Positions 1-7,532 are shown, numbered from the stretch's first letter. The stretch: 44,678 nucleotides of DNA from Mucilaginibacter sp. (GCF_028288225.1 NZ_JAQBOC010000036.1:1-44678), one strand, 5' to 3'. Translations and numbers: made by a program. The notes: generated by a model not told the origin, from the sequence alone.

Positions 1-260
1 TGACCAATACCTCTTTTAGCAGGTATTTTAAAACGCGTGTATATAAATCATTTTCAGATTTTCTTAAAGAGATCAGGATTGAGTACGCCTGTAAATTACT
101 TAAGGAAGAAAAATTGAACATTGACCGTATAGGGTATGAATGTGGTTTTCAAACCTTATCTAATTTCAATAAACAGTTTAAAATGGTCATAGGCAAACAA
201 CCACATCAATACAGAAGCGAATATGTGAAAGTAGCCGTTGATGCTTACAGGGACTTTTAG
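1..260 (+). CDS. AraC-family transcriptional regulator, C-terminal part (5' end outside window)
   Basis: The reading frame is open from the window edge (first full codon at base 3) to TAG at 258-260 and gives 85 residues. It contains the second half of an AraC/XylS DNA-binding domain: a helix pattern FSRYFKTRVYKSFSDFLKEI followed by RIEYACKLL, then the signature stretch IGYECGFQTLSNFNKQFK and the closing GKQPHQYR. In this family the two helix-turn-helix units bind direct-repeat operators, and an N-terminal domain, not visible here, senses the ligand. The target cannot be inferred. A short imperfect ACGG...CCGT inverted repeat at 265-279 follows the stop. Confidence 0.85.
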   Translation, partial: TNTSFSRYFKTRVYKSFSDFLKEIRIEYACKLLKEEKLNIDRIGYECGFQTLSNFNKQFKMVIGKQPHQYRSEYVKVAVDAYRDF

Positions 261-584
261 GATAAACGGCCTTATCCGTACATTTGTTAATGCCGGCCCA
301 CAAAGGCGAAGATGACGTATTACATGAGATCAGCGAAGGACTGCATGAAACAGTTCGAGATCATGCATCCGACCATTCAAATTGTGTATAATGAAAACAA
401 TAAGGGTTATCGAAAGGATTGTGTAAGTGCAAATAGAATCAATGCGCTTAAAGAACCAACGATTTTTAGGGCATAGCAGCATGGAAAGCACACAGATATA
501 TTTGTTTATAATTCCTGCTGTTGCAAATATGGCTACAGAACCTTGTAACACCTAGTGACTATTCAAATATAGCATTATTATTAA
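261..584. other. Gene-poor spacer between the AraC tail and the first attachment scar
   Basis: No well-supported gene is visible. A 33-codon frame with an ATG runs from 290 to 391 on the plus strand and reads as a hydrophilic, acidic peptide (starts MPAHKGEDDVLHEISEGLHE). Its composition is protein-like, so it may be a decayed gene fragment, but I do not recognise it. A 73-codon minus frame at 330-551 has no family features and is probably chance. Confidence 0.4.
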
Positions 585-620
585 AAAAAAATCGAGAGTT
601 CGAATCCCTCCCTCTCTGCT
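585..620 (+). other. tRNA 3'-end scar (Ser-like), left attachment-site candidate
   Basis: The sequence has the form of a tRNA T-arm plus acceptor 3' strand: a GAGAG/CCCTC stem with one mismatch around a TTCGAAT loop, then CCTCTCT. No matching 5' half of a tRNA precedes it. The 14 bases at 603-616 (AATCCCTCCCTCTC) recur exactly at 5417-5430. Tyrosine integrases commonly target tRNA 3' ends and leave such direct repeats. The assignment to tRNA-Ser is tentative. Confidence 0.5.
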
Positions 621-632
621 GTTGTTACTCAT

Positions 633-655
633 AACTAATTTAAAATCAATTAGTT
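633..655. repeat. Perfect 8-bp inverted repeat
   Basis: AACTAATT at 633-640 and AATTAGTT at 648-655 form an 8-bp stem with a 7-base loop. It lies between the Ser-like tRNA scar and the GGGGCTA repeats, in a stretch that looks like the end of an integrated element. Its role is unknown. Confidence 0.45.
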
Positions 656-676
656 GGTGATTTTTGTTTTTGTTAT

Positions 677-700
677 GGGGCTAAGTGTGGGGCTAATAAT
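677..700 (+). repeat. GGGGCTA direct repeats, possible integrase arm-type sites
   Basis: GGGGCTA occurs at 677-683 and 689-695, 12 bases apart, and the second copy continues as GGCTAATAAT. A similar GAGGCTAATAATA stretch lies just before the right-hand att repeat (about 5389-5402). In both places the motif is roughly 20 bases upstream of a tRNA 3'-end sequence. That position would fit arm-type binding sites of a tyrosine integrase; this is inference. Confidence 0.35.
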
Positions 701-724
701 TTAAAAATGTAACGATGTGATATT

Positions 725-771
725 GCTGTCTTACAAGCAAAGGGTCACTGGTTCGAACCCAGTAACTCCCA
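725..771 (+). pseudogene. 3' half of tRNA-Val(UAC), second attachment scar
   Basis: The anticodon loop CTTACAA (anticodon UAC), the variable region, a perfect T-stem (ACTGG/CCAGT around TTCGAAC) and the acceptor 3' strand AACTCCC plus discriminator A are all present. The required 5' half (acceptor strand TGGGAGTT and a D-arm) is missing: the bases before 725 are A/T-rich element sequence. Only three of five anticodon-stem pairs can form. This is the usual result of integration into a tRNA gene, where the element end joins a copy of the tRNA 3' part. It cannot be a functional tRNA. Confidence 0.75.
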
Positions 772-795
772 CTAAAAGGGAATTCAAAGTTCTCC

Positions 796-828
796 AAAAG
801 CCTGTAATCGTATGATTTACAGGCTTTT
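796..828 (+). terminator. Hairpin terminator after the tRNA-Val remnant
   Basis: AAAAGCCTGTAA (796-807) pairs with TTTACAGGCTTTT (816-828), giving a stem of about 12 bp that ends in a T-run. Its position 25 bases past the tRNA-Val 3' end suggests that it is the original tRNA terminator, kept as part of the target-site flank. Confidence 0.65.
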
Positions 829-972
829 ATGTTTTAAGCCCTGCCAAATCAAACCAAAGAATTTCAAAGTTTAGGATACCTATTCGACTACCTGTTTTTA
901 GTTTTTTACATTTGAGGTATTCAAAAGTGGCTTATTTAACTGTAATACAGTTACTTACAACATTAAAAATTA

Positions 973-996
973 GCTTAAAAAGCGCGTTTTTTAAGC
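973..996. repeat. 24-bp near-perfect palindrome upstream of the integrase relic
   Basis: GCTTAAAAAGCGCGTTTTTTAAGC reads almost the same on both strands. It lies 81 bases before the chosen integrase start and could be an operator for integrase expression, a recombination site or a hairpin in the leader RNA. Nothing in the sequence decides among these. Confidence 0.5.
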
Positions 997-1077
997 ATGT
1001 TTGAGGCCGTTTTCGATACCAACTTAATGTTTGAAACAGGTCATATTTGGCGTATTTTATTACTAATCAATAAGTTC

Positions 1078-1503
1078 ATGAAAACAACACAGTCATTTGG
1101 TATTGATTTCACAATTCGTTCCGATAAAAAAAAGGATGGAAAATCCCCTATCTACGCATGTATTACCGTTAACAGCAAAAAGTGTTTTTTTGCCGTTAAG
1201 CAAAGTATTGATTTAAAAACTTGGGATAATCGTAAAGGGCTGCCAAAAGGCAGTAAAGAAGAAGCCAGAGCGATTTCGTCTTATTTGGAGAACCTTCGTC
1301 GCACTTTAGGCAATATCTATCAGCAGATGCTTCTGAAAGGCGTGTACTTAACAGCAGAGGCGGTAAAGGACAATTATTTTAAGACAGAGATTGCTATCTA
1401 TAAACTTTCAGATCTTTTTCAGTACCATAACGAAACTGCATTAGCTACGATAAAGGCAATTACGCTATTCATTGAAAAAAAACTAATTGTTAACCAGTTT
1501 TAA
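1078..1503 (+). pseudogene. Truncated tyrosine recombinase (integrase), arm-binding and start of SAM-like domain only
   Basis: From ATG at 1078 the product opens MKTTQSFGIDFTIRSDKKKD and continues with the arm-DNA-binding pattern of Bacteroidota phage/ICE-type integrases (PIYACITVNSKKCFFAVKQS, then IDLKTWDNRKG), then a helical stretch leading to DLFQYHNE, where the SAM-like core-binding domain normally begins. The frame then goes off pattern (about 1440) and ends at 1501-1503, inside the 3' end of the opposing TlpA-like gene. Family members are usually about 400 residues with an R...HxxR...Y catalytic domain; none of that is present. A deletion joined the fragment to unrelated DNA. An upstream ATG at 997 is possible but adds no family sequence. 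Confidence 0.8.
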
Positions 1504-3816
1504 CAACTTGGTTTTAAAGTCGTCTTCCTCAGGTCGCATGGCGTTTACATCAACTACCGCTCCGTTTTTATTTACCAGCGCGTAATGGGGTATGCCATCG
1601 ATATTAAATTTGCTGGCTAATACGTTCCAAACATCAGTGCTCACACGGTAATGCTCGCCCTTAATGTTTTTTATTACGTTATTGTAAGCATCCACCGGAG
1701 ATGATTGGTTGGTAATATATAGGAATACTACATTTTCATTTTTCAGATCCTCTTTAATAGGCGCTATGGTTTCAATACCCATGCGGCAGGGAACACACCA
1801 GGTAGCCCAGAAATCGACATATATGGCTTTACCTTTATATTTTTTTATAATTTCTGCAAATGCGCTGTCGACAGGGGTTTTTGGGGTTTCGTTGGCAACA
1901 GACTCTCTAATTTTTATACTGGCCGCAATTTTATCACGGACTTTTGTATTCTGATCAACAAGCGCCTGGTACAAATAAGGGTATTTATAATCTGGCTTAA
2001 TTGCTGTTAATTGCTTTGTCGTTAACGGAATATAGGTATGGTCGATATTTTCAGACCCGATTTGTAAATTCATTACTTCTAATGCGAAACTAATATCTTT
2101 TTGTGCTACAGCGGTTAACTCACGTTTCCGTGAACTTTTTAGTTCCACCGTAAATTTTTCACTTAGTTGAACACTATCTTTGGCAAAAATGGCTGAGATA
2201 ACAGAATGGTTTTTTTTATAAACGGCATTAATTACATCCTGATCATCTGAATTTGCCACGGAATCCATTGCGGCCAGTGCTTGTTTTTCTTCAGTGCTTA
2301 ATGAAGTTTTGTTTTTTAATTCGGCAACGTATAACGATAAAATTTTTCTATTAACACTAACCAATATAATGTCCAGATATTTCAAACTTCTAATAAAATT
2401 GCCATAATCATTTGATACAACGTCCGCCTGGCTGTTTATATCAATATACTTAAGGAAGCTTAAATAAGTCGAGTCTAATTTTGCAGGAGGTATTGCATTA
2501 GTACGTTGTGTGGTTGGTATATTATGTTTTTTACGGTAAGCATCTTCACGTAAATAATTTACCTGTAGTAATCGTTGCGCAGCCTCATAATTAATGTTCA
2601 ATACCGTAAGTTCATAACCCTTTTTGCTTAAATTGTGGTCGGCCCGATATTTTTCAAGATCGGCTAATTTGTTAGTCCGTTTGTCAAGTACAGCTTTCTT
2701 AAAAAGGTTTATCTCAAGGTCGGGATTATTGTCGAACACTTTACTGTAATCAAAAAATGTCATATATCTTGTCGCGTCAAGTTCATAATTTAAACGGGCG
2801 TTATCACCCATATAAGCCATGGGCAGTGACTTTTTTGTAATGTCGATAAACTGGAAAAGGTGTTTGCCTGGTTCAATAAAAACATTCGAATTAAAGCAGG
2901 GGATCCTTATAAAACACTCCTCAGGGTAGTTCATCGGCATCTTTGCCGAAAAGCTACCGTCGGCAGCTATGCTGATTAGGTAAGCATCCTGCCCGCCGGT
3001 TACAATATTATTAATAATTATCTGGCCTGTTTTATAGCCTAATTTTGACGAGTATCCATTTATGTAACCGTTATAATAAGCCGTATCATTTTTAAATACC
3101 GGTAAAGTAAATCCCTTACCGTCAGCAGCATACTTCATATCGCCCGGTTTGTCCCTTAATAGCTGCATGATTTTTTTAGTTTCCCCGGCATATATCCCGG
3201 TGGTATCATGTTTTACATACAACTCGCGGATATCCTTTCCGTGCTGCAATTTAATATCAATAATATTGCCGTCAGTTTTAACTTGTCCGTAGTTCCATAC
3301 TGTATTATCATAAACAATTTTATTGTCGTAAAGCCCCAGTAGCCATTGTTTGCTGCCCTCGGTTTTGAACCAGTTACCCATTAAAGCAACAGGTATAACC
3401 GCCTGTTTTTTAACCGCCATCAATTCAATATCTACTATCTTAAAGCTGTTGTCGCTATCACTTTCTATGTAATCGATTTTTGGTGTATTTGGGTCAATAG
3501 GCGGAAAAGATATGGTAAAAGAAACTTTTCCGTTTTCAGGAGTGAATTGCTGGTCAAAAGGCATTCCCGAAATGGATTTAGCCACCAGTTTTTTATCGGC
3601 GGCAACTATATAAGAAGCGGACGATATACGGAACCAGGTTCCGGGCCAGTATTGGGCACTAAAATAAAGTGTGGTTGCCGTATCGCTCACTGCGACTTTG
3701 TCAATGGTTATTTCCTTCGCATTGGTTGCGCCTATTGCAGGCAGCATAACATTTTTTTGTGCCATTGCGCAAAAGCAGGATAAAGCAAGGCAAATAGATA
3801 AGGTGGTTTTTTTCAT
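1483..3816 (-). CDS. Secreted TlpA-family thioredoxin-like protein (large, N-terminally extended)
   Basis: The 777-residue product begins with a Sec signal peptide (MKKTTLSICLALSCFCAMAQ) and ends in a thioredoxin/AhpC-TSA fold with an active site WCVPC (C674 and C677) after YVDFWAT; a cis-proline region, DGIPHYALVNKNG, follows. The long middle (about residues 25-640) has no motif I can name with certainty; Bacteroidota TlpA-like proteins often carry DUF4369-type extensions there. It probably acts in the periplasm or on the outer surface as a thiol:disulfide reductase. Its last codons overlap the end of the convergent integrase relic by 21 bases. The start is the only Met giving the signal peptide. 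Confidence 0.85.
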   Translation of the reverse strand: MKKTTLSICLALSCFCAMAQKNVMLPAIGATNAKEITIDKVAVSDTATTLYFSAQYWPGTWFRISSASYIVAADKKLVAKSISGMPFDQQFTPENGKVSFTISFPPIDPNTPKIDYIESDSDNSFKIVDIELMAVKKQAVIPVALMGNWFKTEGSKQWLLGLYDNKIVYDNTVWNYGQVKTDGNIIDIKLQHGKDIRELYVKHDTTGIYAGETKKIMQLLRDKPGDMKYAADGKGFTLPVFKNDTAYYNGYINGYSSKLGYKTGQIIINNIVTGGQDAYLISIAADGSFSAKMPMNYPEECFIRIPCFNSNVFIEPGKHLFQFIDITKKSLPMAYMGDNARLNYELDATRYMTFFDYSKVFDNNPDLEINLFKKAVLDKRTNKLADLEKYRADHNLSKKGYELTVLNINYEAAQRLLQVNYLREDAYRKKHNIPTTQRTNAIPPAKLDSTYLSFLKYIDINSQADVVSNDYGNFIRSLKYLDIILVSVNRKILSLYVAELKNKTSLSTEEKQALAAMDSVANSDDQDVINAVYKKNHSVISAIFAKDSVQLSEKFTVELKSSRKRELTAVAQKDISFALEVMNLQIGSENIDHTYIPLTTKQLTAIKPDYKYPYLYQALVDQNTKVRDKIAASIKIRESVANETPKTPVDSAFAEIIKKYKGKAIYVDFWATWCVPCRMGIETIAPIKEDLKNENVVFLYITNQSSPVDAYNNVIKNIKGEHYRVSTDVWNVLASKFNIDGIPHYALVNKNGAVVDVNAMRPEEDDFKTKLLKLVNN

Positions 3817-3926
3817 TACAAGGTTTAAGTATTTGATTTTGGAAGCATTAACGCAACTGGTTTAGTTCTATTTTATGCGCTTATGTTAAAACAGATGTAA
3901 CTATACAAATTAAAAATATATAATGT

Positions 3927-4139
3927 TATAATCGTTTTCTAAAAAGGTGACTTAAAAGGCAATAAATGCTGTTTTAAGGCTGTAATTTAGAGCCAAATAC
4001 CGCTCGCTTCATACGTTTCGTTATATTAACCTTGCTGTCAATACGTACACTTGATATTTCCTTGTATTGTAAGCCTTTCTTTTAACTCAGAAACTACATT
4101 TTTTTGCCTTTTAAGTCAACTTTTTAGAAAACGATTATA
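3927..4139. repeat. MITE-like element, 213 bp with 36-bp terminal inverted repeats
   Basis: The 36 bases at 3927-3962 and the reverse complement of 4104-4139 agree at 35 of 36 positions; the arms start TATAATCGTTTTCTAAAAAG and end TTAAAAGGCAA. Weaker complementarity continues inward. The 141-base centre has no reading frame of note. No clear target-site duplication is visible. The rest of this gene-free stretch (3817-4315) holds only a G/C-richer segment (about 4195-4300) that I cannot assign. Confidence 0.7.
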
Positions 4140-4315
4140 AGATATACCATTGTTAGCATATAGCCAAAAGCAGGTATGTTATGAACGACAGCGAAATTCA
4201 TTCCTGCTTGTGCGGCAGCGAGGCTGGCGGCGGAATGAAACCCGCCGCCGCGATGGCCTGCGTGGTGCAATGCAGCCGCTTGCCGCATCTGTGTGGGTAT
4301 TCGCCTAAAATCAAC

Positions 4316-5212
4316 TTACATACCTAAACCCTGGCTTTGCTCGGGCCTCTTTTTTCTTTTCCTGCCTTCCGGGATGTTTGGCATATCTTTTTCTGCCCCG
4401 TTGTCGAATAATTTATCGAATATACTCCGTTGATGGTGAGATTGCTGGCGTTCTTGCTTTACGGTCTGTTCTTCCTTTCGCTTTTCTTTCATTTCCTGCC
4501 GTTCCTCATAATCTCCATGCTTTAGGGTATTGGCATATTTAAAAGTTTCTTTTAGTTCCCGCTCATAACTAAACATTTTATCAAACCGTTTTTCAGTTGC
4601 CTGTTTGAACGCCACACGGTCAAACTGTCCCACCTTTAGGCTATGCGCCTGGTTCTTACCCCTGGAATTATTCAGGGGACTAAGTTTTATACTGTTACTG
4701 GCATCTTTCCGACTGACAATAATTTGAACGTGCATCTGTTCGCCGGGTTTCTGATCGCCTTTTTTTGTATGGCCGTTTTTTACTTCTTCATCTTTGTAGG
4801 TATAATATCGGTGATTTTCCAGCTTACCAAAATACACCAGGTCTTTATTGCTGTTAATATTGTTACGCTTAAAGTTCAGGGCGTAATCATTCATCACCTG
4901 GTTAGCGTATTGTTTCAAGTGTTGTTTAGCACCGTCTTCACCATACTGTTCCTTTAGGTAGCTAATTTCCTTTTCACTCGGACTGATATTGATTAGAAAA
5001 AACTTTGTTTCATCTCTGGATAGTTTGGCGATGTTATTATCAATGGTATATCGCACATCATAAGGCTGTATATTGTTTCGCTCATGGTTAAACCAGTATT
5101 CTGGCTGATTAAGCTTTTCAGCAACACGGTTTTCCTTTTCTAAATAAGTAACCAATTGCCCGCTACTGCCTTTATTGTTACCTGTCTCATTTTGTGCGAT
5201 ATTGATATACAT
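4316..5212 (-). CDS. Mobilisation protein, DUF5712-type (putative relaxase)
   Basis: The product has 298 residues. The N-terminus (MYINIAQNETGNNKGSSGQL) and the later stretch GEQMHVQIIVSRKD (H161) are characteristic of the DUF5712 mobilisation proteins encoded near relaxation genes of Bacteroidota conjugative and mobilisable elements. The N-terminal fold and the hydrophobic strand after His resemble relaxase architecture, but a full HxH triad is not obvious. The C-terminal 80 residues are highly charged (KERKEEQTVKQERQQ, RKRKKRPEQ) and suit DNA or protein binding. It would act at an origin of transfer. Its 5' flank (5229-5304) carries nested inverted repeats. No partner transfer genes remain nearby. 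Confidence 0.75.
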   Translation of the reverse strand: MYINIAQNETGNNKGSSGQLVTYLEKENRVAEKLNQPEYWFNHERNNIQPYDVRYTIDNNIAKLSRDETKFFLINISPSEKEISYLKEQYGEDGAKQHLKQYANQVMNDYALNFKRNNINSNKDLVYFGKLENHRYYTYKDEEVKNGHTKKGDQKPGEQMHVQIIVSRKDASNSIKLSPLNNSRGKNQAHSLKVGQFDRVAFKQATEKRFDKMFSYERELKETFKYANTLKHGDYEERQEMKEKRKEEQTVKQERQQSHHQRSIFDKLFDNGAEKDMPNIPEGRKRKKRPEQSQGLGM

Positions 5213-5228
5213 GGTTATAGCTATTACA

Positions 5229-5304
5229 TTACAAGTTCTTTACCTGTTGCCGTACATGGCAGGTATAGAATTAATGACTGATATACAGCATTTTGAACTT
5301 GTAA
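5229..5304. other. Nested inverted repeats upstream of the mobilisation gene (candidate oriT or operator)
   Basis: TTACAAGTTC (5229-5238) and GAACTTGTAA (5295-5304) are a perfect 10-bp inverted pair. Inside, ACCTG (5242-5246) pairs with CAGGT (5260-5264) around TGCC...GGCA. Inverted repeats just upstream of a relaxase-type gene are typical of transfer origins, but an autoregulatory operator would look similar. Confidence 0.35.
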
Positions 5305-5416
5305 AGTAACAAATAAATAACACTAAGATGTTATTTACTCAATATAATTGGCAAATAAAGCCATACTTAATTTTTAGTTTTAAGTTTCTGAGGCTAATAA
5401 TAAATAAATTTATTTC

Positions 5417-5430
5417 AATCCCTCCCTCTC
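5417..5430 (+). repeat. Right-hand attachment repeat (tRNA 3'-end-like)
   Basis: AATCCCTCCCTCTC is identical to 603-616. The following bases CACT differ from the left copy (TGCT), so the identity stops at the repeat edge, as expected for a recombination core. The sequence just upstream contains GGCTAATAAT, as at the tRNA-Val scar. Confidence 0.5.
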
Positions 5431-5436
5431 CACTAA

Positions 5437-5459
5437 AAACTTCGGTACTACCGAAGTTT
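5437..5459. repeat. Perfect hairpin next to the right attachment repeat
   Basis: AAACTTCGGT (5437-5446) and ACCGAAGTTT (5450-5459) form a perfect 10-bp stem with a 3-base loop, six bases beyond the att repeat. It may belong to the original 3' flank of the target tRNA, or be a weak terminator. Confidence 0.5.
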
Positions 5460-5468
5460 ACTCAACAA

Positions 5469-5497
5469 AACCCGCTTATTTTCATAAGTGGGTTTTT
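5469..5497 (+). terminator. Intrinsic terminator right of the element relic
   Basis: AACCCGCTTA (5469-5478) pairs with TAAGTGGGTT (5485-5494; one G.T pair) and is followed by T residues. It could end transcription of the tRNA whose 3' end is the att sequence. The A-run on the other side would also let it act for the minus strand. Confidence 0.6.
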
Positions 5498-5574
5498 GCT
5501 TTTTTCTCCAGAACGTGCAAAATAGTTCGATACAGGTCCCGTCAACATATTTAAAATCTATGCTTATTATGCTC

Positions 5575-5919
5575 TTATGTGGCTACTGTATTCTTTTTAC
5601 CCCATTCGGCTAATAGCTGCATTACATCATTGAGCGACATCCCCTTTTCAGTGAGGGTATACTCCACCTTTGGCGGGACTTCGGCATATACCTTCCGATT
5701 GATGATACCGTCAGCCTCCAGTTCTTTTAAATGCCTGGATAATACCTTTAGTGCTATACCTTCAATTGTTTTATGAAGCTCACCAAATCGTTTGGGGCCT
5801 GATAATAACATCCAGATAATAACGGGTTTCCACTTGCCGCTTATGATATTAATTGATCCTATTATTGAGCAATCACAATCCGGCTCTACTTTTTTTTCAA
5901 TTATTTTTTCTGCTATCAT
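5575..5919 (-). CDS. HxlR-family transcriptional regulator
   Basis: The product has 114 residues from the ATG at 5919, which I prefer because residues before it (from 5952) do not belong to the family. The winged-helix core is clear: CSIIGSINIISGKWKPVIIW, then GPKRFGELHKTIEGIALKVL, then SRHLKELEADGIINRKVYAE with the wing PPKVEYTLTEKG. HxlR proteins bind DNA as dimers and often control a divergent oxidoreductase gene in response to electrophiles or redox stress. Here a Rossmann dehydrogenase (6021-6617) is divergent, with direct repeats TACTTGACAAA between the starts. The N-terminal CDC motif (EPDCDCSIIG) could be redox-sensing, as in some relatives; this is inference. Confidence 0.88.
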   Translation of the reverse strand: MIAEKIIEKKVEPDCDCSIIGSINIISGKWKPVIIWMLLSGPKRFGELHKTIEGIALKVLSRHLKELEADGIINRKVYAEVPPKVEYTLTEKGMSLNDVMQLLAEWGKKNTVAT

Positions 5920-5952
5920 GCTGATAATGTGTATTAGTGTCTTTAATGTCAA

Positions 5953-5982
5953 TACTTGACAAATGTGACATTACTTGACAAA
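5953..5982. promoter_or_regulatory. Probable HxlR operator (direct repeats) in the divergent promoter
   Basis: TACTTGACAAA occurs at 5953-5963 and again at 5972-5982, a 19-bp period, between the HxlR gene and the divergent dehydrogenase. Two-turn spacing on one DNA face suits a dimeric winged-helix regulator. No separate -7/-33 pair could be assigned with confidence. Confidence 0.5.
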
Positions 5983-6020
5983 AGTAAAGTTATGGATTAG
6001 TTTTGTTAAAAAAAGTGAAT

Positions 6021-6617
6021 ATGAAAATATTAATTATAGGTGCCGCAGGTACCATTGGAAAACACGTAACCGCCGCATTACAAAAAGATCATGAAGTAAT
6101 TAAGGCAGGTTCAAAAAGTAGTGATATACAGGTAGATATATCGTCAACCGAGTCGATAGAAAACTTTTATCAACAGGTCGGAAAATTCGACGCCTTAATT
6201 TGCGCTGCCGGGGATGCACAGTTCGGGCCGTTGGCATTTATGAAGGATGCTGATTTCAGGATTGGCGTGAACAGTAAATTGATGGGCCAGGTTAACCTGG
6301 TTTTGATTGGCCAGCATTACATTAATCCGAAAGGGTCGTTTACTTTAACATCAGGTGCATTAGCCGATGATCCGATTGTAATGGGAGCAAACATCAGTAC
6401 GATGAATGGAGCGATCAATGGATTTGTAAAGGGCGCAGCAATAGAGCTGGAGAACGGGGTGCGTATCAATGCGGTGGGTCCTGATATAGTTGAAGAATCT
6501 ACAGCCTATTTTTCATATTTCCCTGGACATGTTCCGGTTACCATGAGCCGGGTTACACAGGCTTATATCAAAAGCGCTTTGGGCGGACAAACCGGTCAGA
6601 TCTATAAAGTATTGTAA
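6021..6617 (+). CDS. Short-chain dehydrogenase/reductase (SDR), short form
   Basis: The product has 198 residues from ATG 6021; an ATG at 6003 would add six residues before the first beta strand. The Rossmann opening MKILIIGAAGTIGKHV holds GxxGxxG, LICAAG corresponds to the NNAG strand, and TLTSGALADD carries the catalytic-region serine. The usual YxxxK is not evident: the equivalent region reads ANISTMNGAINGFVKGAAIE, with N in place of Y before the helix Lys. This pattern is common in a subgroup of 200-residue SDRs annotated generically. It probably uses NAD(P)H on a small carbonyl substrate. It is divergent from the HxlR regulator and likely its target. Confidence 0.82.
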   Translation: MKILIIGAAGTIGKHVTAALQKDHEVIKAGSKSSDIQVDISSTESIENFYQQVGKFDALICAAGDAQFGPLAFMKDADFRIGVNSKLMGQVNLVLIGQHYINPKGSFTLTSGALADDPIVMGANISTMNGAINGFVKGAAIELENGVRINAVGPDIVEESTAYFSYFPGHVPVTMSRVTQAYIKSALGGQTGQIYKVL

Positions 6618-6706
6618 CAGGCACTCAAAAATTAAAAAAATAAAATAAAAAGATAAAAATGGTTTGTGTTCAATAAATGAATTAACAAACAAGTAAAATA
6701 AATATT

Positions 6707-7363
6707 ATGAAAATACTCATTTTAGGGGCCACCGGTAGAACCGGTCGTCTTATTGTTGAAGAGGCACTAAAGCACGGCTATGATTTAAATGTTTTGGTGC
6801 GAGATAAAAACAAAATATCCTTTAGCTCAAAATCAATTAAAGTATATCAGGGAACACCTACCCGCATAGCGGATTTAGCGGCTGCAATGCAAGGCTGTGA
6901 TCTGATAATAAGTGCTTTGGGTATCGTCAGAGCCTCAGATGCTCCCTGGTCTAAATTAATAACCGCCAAAAATTTCATATCTGAAAGCATAAAAAATGTT
7001 ATAGCTGAAGCGGATCAACAAAGCCTGAAACGTTTAATTACAGTCTCTGCGTGGGGTGTTGGGGATACCAAAATGGAGATCCCTTTTTGGCTCAGATGGT
7101 TAATTAACTATACCAACCTCCGCCCCGTCTACGCGGAACACGAATTAGGGGAAAAACTATTAGCAAATTCAAACTTAAACTGGACGGCTGTACGGCCTGT
7201 TGCCTTAAATGATTCCAATAAGATAAAAACTTTAAAGGTGAGTTTTAATAACTTACCTAAGCCAAGTTTATATATCAGCAGGCAAAGTGTAGCTAAATTC
7301 ATTGTTGATATCGTGAAATCCGATAAGTACGATATGAAAAGACCAACTATTTCTGAAAATTAA
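6707..7363 (+). CDS. NAD(P)-binding NmrA/atypical-SDR protein
   Basis: The product has 218 residues. It opens MKILILGATGRTGRLIVEEA, the GATGxxG nucleotide-binding turn of the NmrA-like/atypical SDR group, followed by LNVLVRDKNK (the NADP-selecting basic pair), a strand CDLIISALG and a C-terminal RPVALND...RQSVAKFIVDIV arrangement. Members serve as oxidoreductases, epimerases or redox sensors; the substrate cannot be read from the sequence. It lies 89 bases after the SDR gene, on the same strand, and may be co-transcribed as part of the HxlR-linked response. Confidence 0.85.
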   Translation: MKILILGATGRTGRLIVEEALKHGYDLNVLVRDKNKISFSSKSIKVYQGTPTRIADLAAAMQGCDLIISALGIVRASDAPWSKLITAKNFISESIKNVIAEADQQSLKRLITVSAWGVGDTKMEIPFWLRWLINYTNLRPVYAEHELGEKLLANSNLNWTAVRPVALNDSNKIKTLKVSFNNLPKPSLYISRQSVAKFIVDIVKSDKYDMKRPTISEN

Positions 7364-7532
7364 TAAGGCTGGGAGGTGCCAACAAAAGGTCTTATCGGTG
7401 ATAAAACCTACAAGGGCAGCACCCTGCATCAGTAACTAAGGATTTGGTTAGTGAAAAAATTAGCAGAACATCCAAGGGTCTCCGCCTTGTTTTTTATGTC
7501 GTTAAAACATATAAGCTCAAAATTAGAATAGT

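Larger units (their letters stand above)
603..5430. mobile_element. Relic of an integrative/mobilisable element
   Basis: The segment is bounded by a 14-bp direct repeat (603-616 and 5417-5430) that resembles a tRNA 3' end. Inside are an arm-domain tyrosine integrase cut off after its N-terminal third (1078-1503), a DUF5712-type mobilisation protein (4316-5212) and small inverted repeats. Catalytic integrase sequence, conjugation genes and a replication gene are absent, so the element cannot move by itself. The TlpA-like gene at 1483-3816 may be cargo, or chromosomal sequence brought in by the deletion that cut the integrase. The boundaries are inferred from the repeat alone. Confidence 0.5.

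Noticed and set aside
330..551. 73-codon minus-strand frame
   Set aside because: No signal, family motif or promoter; hydrophobic composition typical of A/T-rich chance frames.
725..771. Functional tRNA-Val
   Set aside because: The 5' half of the molecule (acceptor strand and D-arm) is absent and the anticodon stem does not close.
6021..6617. Calling the SDR inactive because YxxxK is missing
   Set aside because: The divergence is seen in a whole group of short SDRs, so loss of function cannot be concluded from it.
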